From Kordiimonadaceae bacterium (GTDB lineage: Bacteria > Pseudomonadota > Alphaproteobacteria > Sphingomonadales > Emcibacteraceae), in assembly GCA_018675425.1 (NCBI GenBank), contig JABGYD010000063.1, positions 1 to 61,360 of the forward strand: a DNA stretch of 61,360 nucleotides. The letters run 5' to 3'. Both the position numbers and the translations under genes were made by a program. Of the stretch, positions 16,374 to 25,029 are shown one piece after another; position 1 is the first letter of the stretch; each line of letters begins with the position of its first letter. The notes under the pieces are model-generated. The model saw nothing but the letters and a program-made list of their open reading frames with translations. It searched no databases and had not been told where the DNA came from.

Positions 16374-17570
16374 TTAACCGTGACGGGCTGATGTGCCATG
16401 AAGAACGTACAGATCATTCCAGCTTTTATACCAATTAAGTAGGCGTGGTTCACCATTTGTGACTAAATACACATCTTTATTACAAATTAATTCATTATCA
16501 TTTCCATAGGTATAAACTCCCAATACTATGACCATACCTTCAGCTATTAAAGTATCATCATATGGGGCTAAAAATGGTCTTTCACGTTCTTTAGTTCCAA
16601 CCCCGTGACCCAAATCAATATCGCCCCAAAATGGAATATTTAAATCTTCACTTGATTGTCTAACAGCATTATAAACTTCGCTTGATTTTATACCTGGACG
16701 AAGATTTTCGAGGGCAATGTTTTTTAAAGTTTGATTATTTTCCCAAACCTTCTCAGCATGTTGGTTACTCTGACCAAGGTAAACAGTTCTTGAGCCTGTA
16801 ACCCAATAACCAGAATTATGCAGAGAATACTCCAATCGAACAAAGCCAGGTTTGTTTAACACAGCGCTTGGTTCACACCTGGCATACAATTCTTTACAAT
16901 CCTCACCTTGAACAACGACCATATTGCCCACACAAGATCCCCCATATTCACCTACATGAACACGAAAACGTTCCGCATATTCCCAAAGTGGATAACTCAG
17001 GGCATCTAATGCCGCTCCTTCGCTATGATTTAAAGCACTGACAAATCCACGGTCACCCATTCGACAGGCAATTTCAAGTAATCTAATTTCTGCATCTGTC
17101 TTAAGAAGCTTTAAATCATCAAATACTTGATCACCGCCTATAGTTACCAAGCCATTTATTGATTTTTTTAATGCTTTAATTTGTGCTGTAGTCATATAGT
17201 TTTCGTCAATAGCCACTTTGCCAGTAATATAGTTTTTAAGGACTTCGGCAATTGATAGTTCAGGCGTTTGCTGATTAAGGTTATAGATAACAACTTCACC
17301 GTTCCAATTTAACTGTTTGGGGATGTCAGCAAGATCATTTGTACACACAATGATACGCTTACCAGTTTTATAACAAATATAAAGCGCCACTGGCTGTACA
17401 ACCTTTTGATCCAAATATGGAAAAACAATTCCACAAGATAGATAGGTAATGTTACTGCTGCCAAAAACAAGTAAAGCGTCAAAGCCATTACTTTTCATTT
17501 TATTTTCGATTTTTTCACCGAGATTTTGTTTTTCAGCAACTGATAGTGAAATATCATTCATTCTAGACAT
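16374..17570 (-). CDS. M24 pita-bread protein, metal ligands lost (paralogue 2)
   Basis: Second M24-fold protein, about 398 residues. The start at 17570 is preferred because AAGGGAA lies 8 bases before it; an ATG at 17591 adds seven residues but lacks a ribosome site. Counting from 17570, the five metal positions read Glu (E247), Thr (T258 in GYWVTGSRT), His (H322 in LGHGVG), Gly (G351) and Lys (K365). Only the His survives, so dinuclear metal binding is very unlikely. Creatinase, which hydrolyses C-N bonds without metal, is the known precedent. It shares with paralogue 1 the spacing, the KT-x-x-EI helix and the terminal YKSW block. It lies directly behind the ABC transporter genes, suggesting the imported solute is its substrate. 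Confidence 0.75.
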   Translation of the reverse strand: MSRMNDISLSVAEKQNLGEKIENKMKSNGFDALLVFGSSNITYLSCGIVFPYLDQKVVQPVALYICYKTGKRIIVCTNDLADIPKQLNWNGEVVIYNLNQQTPELSIAEVLKNYITGKVAIDENYMTTAQIKALKKSINGLVTIGGDQVFDDLKLLKTDAEIRLLEIACRMGDRGFVSALNHSEGAALDALSYPLWEYAERFRVHVGEYGGSCVGNMVVVQGEDCKELYARCEPSAVLNKPGFVRLEYSLHNSGYWVTGSRTVYLGQSNQHAEKVWENNQTLKNIALENLRPGIKSSEVYNAVRQSSEDLNIPFWGDIDLGHGVGTKERERPFLAPYDDTLIAEGMVIVLGVYTYGNDNELICNKDVYLVTNGEPRLLNWYKSWNDLYVLHGTSARHG

Positions 17571-17604
17571 ATTTGGTATTCCCTTACTCATTATAGGATA
17601 TCTA

Positions 17605-18354
17605 TTACAATAAATTCCCTAAAAATTCTTTTGTTCTTTGATGGCTTGGTTTTTCGATTACTTGTTTTGATGGTCCGTCTTCAATGATTTCGCCATTAAC
17701 CAAAACTAAAACTCTTGATGCCGCTTCTTTAATAAAATTTATTTCGTGGCTTACAACAACCATAGTCATTCCCTCTTGGGCAAGTGAAACCATAACATCA
17801 AGAACTTCTCGAACCATCTCAGGGTCAAGAGCCGATGTTGGTTCATCAAAAAGAAGTATTTTTGGATCCATGGCAAGCGACCTTGCAATAGCAACACGTT
17901 GTTGCTGTCCCCCAGAAAGTTGTTCTGGAAAGTTATTGGCCTTCTCTTCAAGTCCTACTCTTTTGAGCAAAGCCATAGCATTTATTTTTGATTTTACCTT
18001 AGATATTTTTTTTATCTTTGTTGGCGCAAGCATGATGTTTTCAAGAGCACTTAAATGAGGAAATAAAGCAAAGTTTTGAAAAACCATTCCAATATCCCGT
18101 CTTATGTCACATATTTTATTTTTTGAACCTGTAACCTCCAGATCACCAAAATATATCTGGCCGGTGGTTGGTTCTTCTATCCTATTGATACAACGGATAA
18201 ATGTACTTTTACCTCCTCCAGATGGCCCCATAATGGCGACAACCTCGCCCTTGCTAATGGTCGTGGATATTGATTTCAAAATATGCTCATCACCAAAATA
18301 TTTATTCAGCCCAATGACACGAAGGATTGCCTCTGAATGAAGTTGCTTACTCAT
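17605..18354 (-). CDS. Amino-acid-type ABC transporter ATP-binding protein (GlnQ-like)
   Basis: ATPase of the polar amino acid uptake (PAAT) type, 249 residues. Walker A is GPSGGGKST, the signature is LSGGQQQR and Walker B is ILLFDEPTSALD, followed by the H-loop VVVSHE. DIRRDIGMVFQNFALFPHL is the usual Q-loop. The start overlaps the stop of the second permease (ATGA). It powers the importer whose two permeases and binding protein lie upstream on the same strand. Confidence 0.93.
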   Translation of the reverse strand: MSKQLHSEAILRVIGLNKYFGDEHILKSISTTISKGEVVAIMGPSGGGKSTFIRCINRIEEPTTGQIYFGDLEVTGSKNKICDIRRDIGMVFQNFALFPHLSALENIMLAPTKIKKISKVKSKINAMALLKRVGLEEKANNFPEQLSGGQQQRVAIARSLAMDPKILLFDEPTSALDPEMVREVLDVMVSLAQEGMTMVVVSHEINFIKEAASRVLVLVNGEIIEDGPSKQVIEKPSHQRTKEFLGNLL

Positions 18355-19040
18355 TTTTTTATTCTCACATTTTTTTCAAGTCTCATTGTAAAGATGGTTA
18401 AGGGAATAAGGATAAGAAGATACATAAAAGTACTCATGACTAAAGGGGTTGGATTTGCTTTCCACGCTGCAATAATTTGTGCTGCCTTGAGAAGTTCAGT
18501 AATGGCCAAGATAGTACAAATCGAGGTATCTTTTATAATGCCAGTCCATTGGTTTGCAAGCGTTGGCAATACAATTCGAAAGGCTTGTGGCACTAAGATA
18601 TATTGGTAGGTTTGTATTTGATTAAGACCAAGTGATTGCGCTGCCTCAGTTTGTGACTTATTAATTGCTAGTATTCCAGATCTAAACGCTTCACCAATAT
18701 AAGCCGTATGGACAAATACAATAACAATAACGGCAGACTGAAAGGGTGAGAAAGTAATATTTAAAAAAGGAAGCCCAAAATAAACAACTATTAATGCAAC
18801 TACAATCGGCGTCGCACGGCAAAACTCTAAGTAAGTTATCAACAATAAATTATAAGCAGAGCTATTTTGTATTCTAACGATAGCTACAAATAATCCAAGT
18901 ATAGTAGAAAAAATTATTGAAACGGCGGCTATCTTTATCGTAACCCATAGTCCGAAAAACAATAACCCCCATTGTCCGTCCATAACTTCCATATTGAAGA
19001 AAATATGTTTGATGTCATTAATACCAAAATCATCCATCAT
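18351..19040 (-). CDS. Amino-acid-type ABC transporter permease 2
   Basis: Inner-membrane permease of the HisMQ/GlnP family, about 229 residues with five predicted helices. The EAA loop that contacts the ATPase reads TEAAQSLGLNQIQTYQYILV, followed by PQAFRIVLPTLANQW. YLEFCRATPIVVALIVVYFG is the typical third-helix block. It starts directly after the stop of permease 1 and overlaps the ATPase start by four bases. Confidence 0.92.
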   Translation of the reverse strand: MMDDFGINDIKHIFFNMEVMDGQWGLLFFGLWVTIKIAAVSIIFSTILGLFVAIVRIQNSSAYNLLLITYLEFCRATPIVVALIVVYFGLPFLNITFSPFQSAVIVIVFVHTAYIGEAFRSGILAINKSQTEAAQSLGLNQIQTYQYILVPQAFRIVLPTLANQWTGIIKDTSICTILAITELLKAAQIIAAWKANPTPLVMSTFMYLLILIPLTIFTMRLEKNVRIKK

Positions 19041-19838
19041 TTAATTTTTACTCCAGCGACGGCTTTGTTTTTCTAATCGACTTGAGAATAAAACCACCGG
19101 TAAAATAATTATAAAATATAGAAAAGAAACAAATATCAAGGGTGTTACCGAACCAATCACCCCTTCCATTTGCCGCGCTCTAGCAATTAATTCTGGCACG
19201 CCAACTACGTAGGCAATGGAAGTCGTTTTAAGAATATCAATTAATACAGAAGTAAGAGGAGGTATAATAACCCTAAACGCTTGAGGTAAAACAACCCATC
19301 TCATTGATTGCAAACTTCCCATCCCTAAAGCATTAGCAGCTTCGAGTTGAAAACGGTCAACTGAATTTATTCCAGAGCGAAAAATCTCTGTAGTGTACGC
19401 ACTAAACAATAATGAAAGTGACGCAATTACAGAATTTGTTGAGACTAGGTTTAAGCCAACATATGGCAAAGCAAAATATACCAAAACCACCAAAACCATA
19501 GCCGGAATAGAGCGAAATAAGACGACATATGCGGTAATTAATCCATTGATAAAAACATTATTAAAACTTCTTATTATCGCCATTATAAGTCCAATGAGGA
19601 TTGCCAAAAAACAACTAAAAAATGATATTTTTAAAATCAAAATTAACGGGGAAATAAAAATATGATAACGCCCCCTCATCTTTTCAAAATTAAAGAACTG
19701 TTCCTGAAATAAAGACCAGTCGGCGTTTGAAAAAAAAATTCCATATACAACAAAAAACATTATCGTCATAAGGATACTTAAATTGGGTAGATATTTATAT
19801 ATTTTTGTAGTGATGGCTTTATTTCTCCATTTTATCAT
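19041..19838 (-). CDS. Amino-acid-type ABC transporter permease 1
   Basis: Second HisMQ/GlnP-family permease, about 265 residues. The EAA loop is LEAANALGMGSLQSMRWVVL followed by PQAFRVIIPPLTSVL; VVLFRSIPAMVLVVLVYFA is the family third-helix block. A longer reading frame extends to 19880, but the ATG at 19838 (MIKWRNK) overlaps the stop of the binding-protein gene by 20 bases and gives a normal N-terminus, so I use it. It forms a heterodimer with permease 2. Confidence 0.88.
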   Translation of the reverse strand: MIKWRNKAITTKIYKYLPNLSILMTIMFFVVYGIFFSNADWSLFQEQFFNFEKMRGRYHIFISPLILILKISFFSCFLAILIGLIMAIIRSFNNVFINGLITAYVVLFRSIPAMVLVVLVYFALPYVGLNLVSTNSVIASLSLLFSAYTTEIFRSGINSVDRFQLEAANALGMGSLQSMRWVVLPQAFRVIIPPLTSVLIDILKTTSIAYVVGVPELIARARQMEGVIGSVTPLIFVSFLYFIIILPVVLFSSRLEKQSRRWSKN

Positions 19839-20673
19839 AGAGCACATAAGCTGAATTATTTTTACCTGGATAAACACCATGATATTTTTTGTATATTTTA
19901 CCTATTGTTCCATCCTTTTTCATCTCCCTAATTGCTTTAGTTACATCTTCGATGAGTGGTGATTTTCTCCTAAAAGCAAATCCTACTTTATAGGGATCAC
20001 CAAGCGTTGAGCCGCGTTTCAAACGCATCTTATGGCTTTCCACATACCAGTCAATAATACTTAGGTCAGAAACACCTGCATCTAAGCGGCCAGTTTGAAC
20101 GTCTAAGAATACGTCGGGAGTACCATTATATGATTGAATTATATAGGGACCATATTGACCAATATTCTCTCGCAACCAAACCTCTGCTCCTGAGCCAATA
20201 TCCACTCCTAATACTTTACCCTTAATATCATCAAGTGATGAAATATTTGATTTAACATTTACAAGCATCCCCATGCCTGTATCAAAATGCGGCTCGGAGA
20301 AATCCATCATTAATTGTCGTTCTTCATTTATGAAAATATTAGATGCAGCAATATCCCACTTTTTTGATAATAATCCAGTAAATAGACCCGTCCAAGCAAC
20401 ATCATAATAGACAATTACTTTATTTAGCCTTTTAGCTATTTCGTTTAAAATATCCGGCTCATAACCTATCAAAGGCTGAGATGGATCGGAATTTCTATAA
20501 TAAGCCCGCGGCGGTGTCGTGATAACTAACCCAACATGAATTTGGTTATCATGCCTATCAAATTTATCATTACTAACGGACACAACATTTTGTGCAATTG
20601 ACAGACTAGAAAGAATACATAGATAGATAAAGGTTAGAATATAAATATGTAATTTGATTTTATTTCCCATCAT
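19819..20673 (-). CDS. ABC transporter substrate-binding protein, PAAT family
   Basis: Periplasmic solute-binding protein of the polar amino acid family (SBP_bac_3), about 284 residues. The start at 20673 overlaps the amidohydrolase stop as ATGA. The signal peptide ends in LSSLSIAQN. Family marks are PLIGYEPDILNEIAKRLN, WTGLFTGLLSKKWDIAASNI, MDFSEPHFDTGMGMLV, GKVLGVDIGSGAEVW and a C-terminal KKYHGVYPG. The ligand is unknown; context points to an amide- or amidine-containing amino compound. Confidence 0.9.
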   Translation of the reverse strand: MMGNKIKLHIYILTFIYLCILSSLSIAQNVVSVSNDKFDRHDNQIHVGLVITTPPRAYYRNSDPSQPLIGYEPDILNEIAKRLNKVIVYYDVAWTGLFTGLLSKKWDIAASNIFINEERQLMMDFSEPHFDTGMGMLVNVKSNISSLDDIKGKVLGVDIGSGAEVWLRENIGQYGPYIIQSYNGTPDVFLDVQTGRLDAGVSDLSIIDWYVESHKMRLKRGSTLGDPYKVGFAFRRKSPLIEDVTKAIREMKKDGTIGKIYKKYHGVYPGKNNSAYVLYDKMEK

Positions 20674-22103
20674 AAATATTTTGTTTTTCCCCAAAACCCA
20701 TCAGGTAATTCAAGAAGTGGCTTGGCATCCATACGTTTTATCATTTTATTTGTTTCATTTTGTGCCTCCCTTAATATTTCTTCTTTATTAACCCGAGTTG
20801 GCAATTTATTTTCCAGCATCACTTTGCCTCCAACAATTACCATATCAACGTCATTACCATTAGCGAAACAAGCCAGTCTATAAGGTTCCATGTTAACAGG
20901 ATGTAGATGAGCAGATTGCATATCAACTAATATAATATCAGCGTATTTTCCTAACTCTAGAGATCCAATTTTATGGTCTAGTCCCAGGGCTATTGCGCCA
21001 TCAATAGTTGCCATTTCAAGAGCTTTGCCGGGTGGCATATATGATGCGTCACGATAATGAGTTCTATGATAATGCATTAATTGTTGAATGTGTCGAAACA
21101 TATCCCCTGACCGGTCTGGTGCTGTAGCGTCAGAACCTAAGCCAACAACTACGCCAGCCTCAATTAAGTCTATCACTGGACAATATCCGTAAATTGATGC
21201 AACAGCAGATGGGTTATGAGCAATACGTGTATTTGTTTTTGCACAGATACCTATTTCTTCCTTAGATAAGTTTGTTGCGTGTGAAAGTAGCACATCTGAT
21301 CCTAATAAACCTAAGTCATCAGCTCGCTTTACAGAACCACCAGTATGGCCATCTTGAGTGAAAATTACATTTGCCTCTTTAGATAGTTCACGGACAAACT
21401 TAACTTGACGGACCGCTTCTTCAAAATCTACCACCGACATATTTTCTTTATGCTCATTCCGAAGAACAGGATAGATCATAGCAATCATTATGCGCTCATT
21501 AATAGATCTATCCCAGCGCGATAATACTTCCTCACAAGTTGCAATTTGTTTCTTAAAGTCAACATCATATTCTATTGATTTATTGCCATCCCACCGCGAA
21601 TATTTTAATGGATGTGGAGCGCGTGTTGGTCCAATCGCAACAACTGATCTTGTGCCTACTTCAGCTACCCCTCTACAGTGAGCATCTGCGTAGATAGGGT
21701 CATCTGTTCGCATGATGGTATCACCTCCACCAAGCAATGATACACCACATGTTACACCAAACCTTAGCCTTTCTAGCGCTGCTAAGCGTGCTTCAGCATA
21801 CCAAAATTCAGGAGTTGAACCAGACGTATAGATTGTGCCGCAATTTCTTTCCCAGTCACTGTTCATAGCCATAGTTTTAACTAAGCCATGACCAGCATGG
21901 GCGTGTACGTCAATCAAGCCGGGCATGATGACTTTACCTGCCGCATTAATTGTGCGTTCTGCGCTGAAGGTACCTTTAGCAGCTTTTGAAGTACCTATAA
22001 AAACTATAAGACCTTTATCAATGACAACCCCGCCATCATTAATTACTCTGCGGTCTTTGTCTATTGTAACAACTGTACCGCCATAAATTATAAGGTCGAC
22101 CAT
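20670..22103 (-). CDS. Deaminase/chlorohydrolase-type amidohydrolase (AtzB/TrzN/SsnA-like)
   Basis: Cytoplasmic metal-dependent hydrolase of the amidohydrolase-1 superfamily, 477 residues. Metal and catalytic marks are MPGLIDVHAHAGHG (HxH), TQDGHTGG (His), LLSHATNLS (His) and GLGSDATAPDRSGD (Asp). The N-terminal IIYGGTVVTIDKDR and the C-terminal GKYADIILVDMQSAHLHPVN form the beta-sandwich shared by guanine/8-oxoguanine deaminases, SAH deaminase and triazine hydrolases. The substrate is probably a cyclic amidine or amino-heterocycle. GGAGAAG precedes the ATG. It is the first gene of a coupled run with the ABC importer, so it probably acts on the imported compound. Confidence 0.85.
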   Translation of the reverse strand: MVDLIIYGGTVVTIDKDRRVINDGGVVIDKGLIVFIGTSKAAKGTFSAERTINAAGKVIMPGLIDVHAHAGHGLVKTMAMNSDWERNCGTIYTSGSTPEFWYAEARLAALERLRFGVTCGVSLLGGGDTIMRTDDPIYADAHCRGVAEVGTRSVVAIGPTRAPHPLKYSRWDGNKSIEYDVDFKKQIATCEEVLSRWDRSINERIMIAMIYPVLRNEHKENMSVVDFEEAVRQVKFVRELSKEANVIFTQDGHTGGSVKRADDLGLLGSDVLLSHATNLSKEEIGICAKTNTRIAHNPSAVASIYGYCPVIDLIEAGVVVGLGSDATAPDRSGDMFRHIQQLMHYHRTHYRDASYMPPGKALEMATIDGAIALGLDHKIGSLELGKYADIILVDMQSAHLHPVNMEPYRLACFANGNDVDMVIVGGKVMLENKLPTRVNKEEILREAQNETNKMIKRMDAKPLLELPDGFWGKTKYL

Positions 22104-22155
22104 TTATATCTTCTCCAACTTTAAATCTACGATGTTAAATATCAAATGTACATAT

Positions 22156-22179
22156 GATCATTTAAATCGATGAATGATC
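22156..22179. repeat. Inverted repeat downstream of the formamidase gene
   Basis: GATCATT (22156-22162) and AATGATC (22173-22179) are perfect inverted arms with a 10-base spacer, ending one base before the formamidase stop codon. No T-run follows in the transcribed direction, so it is a weak terminator candidate or an operator for the amidohydrolase-ABC unit that starts at 22103. Confidence 0.35.
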
Positions 22180-22180
22180 C

Positions 22181-23431
22181 TTATTTATCTTCAAATATAT
22201 CCAATGGTAGTATTGCCGTTACGCCAACATTTGGTGTATCTACAAGTTGGCCTATCCTTAAGTCCACAGCAACACTTGCTATTACATAGGCCTGCAACTT
22301 GTTATAACCGTATGTTGCTACAATATAATCAATAATACCATCAAGGGCGTTGCGGGCAGCTAGATTTATATCATTTGACAAATTGGTCAGGTCAGCAACT
22401 TTAGCAGACTGGAGGTATTTTAGTCTTGGAGGTACACTTCCTGCTACTTTAATTGGAAAGCCCGTTACCGCATAAAATTTTGTAGATGGGATATCCAATA
22501 AACTTGATGCCCCACTGAAGTGGGGCCCTTGCCTAAGGTCAGGACCGTTTTTTATTATATCTGCAACGCCCCAAATATCCGCTGACATCTCTATAGCCGT
22601 ACCACTTACTTCGCCATCACCTTGTGCAAAATGTAAGTCACCGACAGCAAGACCACATCCATCAATATAGCAGGGTAAATATATAGTAACACCAACCTTC
22701 AGATAACGAATATCCATATTTCCACCATGTTCGCGGGGCGGTATCGTGCGCAAGCATTCATCACGTCCACTTCCTAATGGGCCACATATAGATGCAGGTG
22801 AAGCTTTATCGGTCATTGGTACATACACATCTCCTCCAGCCTCAAACAATGCTTGCTCACGGTCTAGCATTTCAACTAATTTTTTTCTATTTGGAAGTGT
22901 TGTTACTACTCCAGGAAAACTAGCATTCGGAATTTTAACTCCTGGAAGATCCTCACTCACTGCATAACTTTCATTTAAATTCCAGGATACAGTTAGTTTT
23001 CCAGGCCCCATTAAGTCTTGAGCAAACCCAGATGTACTAGTATATGCGTAGCGGCCAGGTTTTATTTTACTTATAGTAAAAGCAAGCACGTCGCCTGCTT
23101 TAGCTCCTTCGATATACACAGGGCCAGTAATAGGATGAACCCGACCAAAACTCCAATCATCACCAGGCTTTTTCATCGTATCAGTTTGACTATCTACAAT
23201 GCCTAATACATCTTGAGCATCACGGGTATGAAATAAAATAGTCTGCCCAGGCTTTGCAAAGGCTGTCATAGGGATGTCAGAGTGAATACGGTTAAAGCAC
23301 TGTATATCTTCGAGACATGTATCACCCTCACCCCCGACTTCAATTATATCCTGTGCAAATACAAGCTCCGTACTTATAAAAAATAAAATTAGTATTGATA
23401 AAAAATTAATTAGATGACTATTAACAGACAT
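22181..23431 (-). CDS. Exported acetamidase/formamidase family protein
   Basis: FmdA/AmdA-family amidase of 416 residues. It has a Sec signal peptide (LIILFFISTELVFAQD-type region near residues 12-27), which most cytoplasmic formamidases lack. Family blocks include ILFHTRDAQD, HPITGPVYIEGAKAGDVLAF, PGVVTTLPNRK, the CGLAVGDLHFAQGDGEVSGTA core and GCGLAVGD. The predicted reaction is hydrolysis of a small amide to a carboxylate and ammonia in the periplasm. AAGGGAGAG precedes the ATG. It lies just upstream of the amidohydrolase-ABC importer genes on the same strand, consistent with extracellular processing of the nitrogen compound. Confidence 0.88.
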   Translation of the reverse strand: MSVNSHLINFLSILILFFISTELVFAQDIIEVGGEGDTCLEDIQCFNRIHSDIPMTAFAKPGQTILFHTRDAQDVLGIVDSQTDTMKKPGDDWSFGRVHPITGPVYIEGAKAGDVLAFTISKIKPGRYAYTSTSGFAQDLMGPGKLTVSWNLNESYAVSEDLPGVKIPNASFPGVVTTLPNRKKLVEMLDREQALFEAGGDVYVPMTDKASPASICGPLGSGRDECLRTIPPREHGGNMDIRYLKVGVTIYLPCYIDGCGLAVGDLHFAQGDGEVSGTAIEMSADIWGVADIIKNGPDLRQGPHFSGASSLLDIPSTKFYAVTGFPIKVAGSVPPRLKYLQSAKVADLTNLSNDINLAARNALDGIIDYIVATYGYNKLQAYVIASVAVDLRIGQLVDTPNVGVTAILPLDIFEDK

Positions 23432-23618
23432 TTTTCTCTCCCTTAGTTGGTATTACTGTATATTAGCAATATGCATGGGTCAAAATGTCAATTTGTAAAT
23501 ATCCACTCTGAATAAAAAAGTAAAATTGATAAATAAATAGTTTGCTGCTATCTAACCTTTGTTATTAGGATTATTACTATGGTATATATTGGATAATAAA
23601 ACTAAGTGAGTAGAAAAC

Positions 23619-24206
23619 TTGCACAACACAAAGAATAATAATTATCTAGTTCAAGGAAGAGAATGCGGCGATTGCGAAGTTTGCTGCAGAACTGTCTCAA
23701 TTAATACACCTGAACTTAAAAAAACAGCAAACACAAACTGTCATAATCTTAGGCCCCAGGGGGGATGCTCCCTTTATCCATCTTGGCCACCGGTTTGTCA
23801 AAAATTTTATTGTGCTTGGCGAACCTTAGACGATCTTGATGATAGCTGGAGACCCGATCAAAATAAAATAATGATAGAATTTTCTAGGGAAAATTTTCCT
23901 GACCCATTCGCTGAACGAACTGGCTTTCGATTTACGATTCTTGATAAAAATAAATTATCAAAAAATAGAAAATTTGCTAGGTTTATTATGGAGCAAATTA
24001 ATAATGGGACCCCATGTATTTTAGCATATGGAATAGAAGAAAATACAGAGCCTGCAGCTGCATTTCTGAACTTTGCTCTTAAAAAAGCAGTAAAATCTAA
24101 TAAAGTTAATGCTGTATTACGCGAACTAATAAAGGCACTAGAGGCATGTGACAATAGACCGAAGATAAGTTTTAAGCTCGAAAATGATGAACTCGTTTCA
24201 GTATAA
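23619..24206 (+). CDS. Cysteine-cluster protein (YkgJ-like)
   Basis: Protein of 195 residues with a metal-binding cysteine cluster in its first 60 residues: ECGDCEVCCRTVSI, later NCHNL, GGCSLY, PVCQKFYC. The spacing resembles the YkgJ/CxxCxxCC family. The start is TTG at 23619; AAGTGAG lies upstream and no usable ATG precedes the cluster. The rest is helical with no motif I recognise. It stands alone on the plus strand between two minus-strand catabolic operons and converges on the PhyH gene. The function of this family is unknown; a Zn or Fe-S centre is plausible. Confidence 0.7.
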   Translation: MHNTKNNNYLVQGRECGDCEVCCRTVSINTPELKKTANTNCHNLRPQGGCSLYPSWPPVCQKFYCAWRTLDDLDDSWRPDQNKIMIEFSRENFPDPFAERTGFRFTILDKNKLSKNRKFARFIMEQINNGTPCILAYGIEENTEPAAAFLNFALKKAVKSNKVNAVLRELIKALEACDNRPKISFKLENDELVSV

Positions 24207-24222
24207 AAAAATAGAATATTTA

Positions 24223-25026
24223 TTATTTTCTCCATACAACGGGAAATAATTTACTATCCATGGGATCACCAGGAGAAAGTCCAGGGTCAGAAACAATATC
24301 AGTTGTTCCTGGACGAGGATCCCAAACTACGTCTTCCCCAGTCCAACGAGTGGCGTAGCCACGCCTACGAACTTTTGAATTGGCATTTCCTTTTGCGCCA
24401 TGAATAGTATTAAAATTGTGTACAAGACAATCACCCGGCTGTAAATCGTAACAAATAATTTGATCTTCTGGCACTGTCGCATCAATATCTGGCAAAACTT
24501 TGAGTAAACTATCATCATAATTATCGTTATTTTTACCACTAAAGCTTTGCGGCCGGTATCTATTCCCTGTTGCATGCGAACCTTTTACATAGCGAACGCC
24601 ACCAGTTTCTTCAGTGACATTGTCCATTGCAAACCATATTGAACAAACTTGAGTACCTTTGACTTTCCAGTAAGGGGCATCCTGATGCCAAGGTGTTGGC
24701 TCAACAGATCCCGGCTCCTTAACAAGCAAATGGTCAAAAAACATATTAATTTTACTAGCCGTCATAAGCCGTGCGGCAATTTTTGCCGCTTCACTTTCCA
24801 TGATAAATTTTTTAAATTTATCATTATAAATCCATAAAAATTGATCCCCAAAAAACCTTGTTGATTTCTTTCTATCAGCGTATTCCTCGGCCATTTCACT
24901 AGGATTATTTAAGCATTCTTCAGTCGCTTGACGCAGGAAATCGATCCATTTTTCATCAAACACGCCGCTGAGCTTCACCACGCCATCCCGGTGATAGGTT
25001 GTTTTATCATGGTCGGAAATTTTCAT
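24223..25026 (-). CDS. Phytanoyl-CoA dioxygenase (PhyH) family oxygenase
   Basis: Fe(II)/2-oxoglutarate-dependent oxygenase of the PhyH family, 267 residues. The iron triad is visible: HQDAPYW (H114, D116) and LVHNFNTIHGAKGN (distal His). SKVRRRGYATRWTGED contains the Arg that holds 2-oxoglutarate. VRYVKGSHATG is a further family block. Many marine members hydroxylate or demethylate small metabolites rather than phytanoyl-CoA. It is the last gene of a long minus-strand operon, three bases after the APC permease stop, so it presumably acts on the transported or processed compound. Confidence 0.9.
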   Translation of the reverse strand: MKISDHDKTTYHRDGVVKLSGVFDEKWIDFLRQATEECLNNPSEMAEEYADRKKSTRFFGDQFLWIYNDKFKKFIMESEAAKIAARLMTASKINMFFDHLLVKEPGSVEPTPWHQDAPYWKVKGTQVCSIWFAMDNVTEETGGVRYVKGSHATGNRYRPQSFSGKNNDNYDDSLLKVLPDIDATVPEDQIICYDLQPGDCLVHNFNTIHGAKGNANSKVRRRGYATRWTGEDVVWDPRPGTTDIVSDPGLSPGDPMDSKLFPVVWRK

Positions 25027-25029
25027 AAT

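Noticed and set aside
15183-23431. Ectoine uptake and degradation cluster
   Set aside because: M24 proteins and a PAAT importer fit, but EutA/B/C/E-type genes are absent and the amidohydrolase and formamidase do not belong to that pathway.
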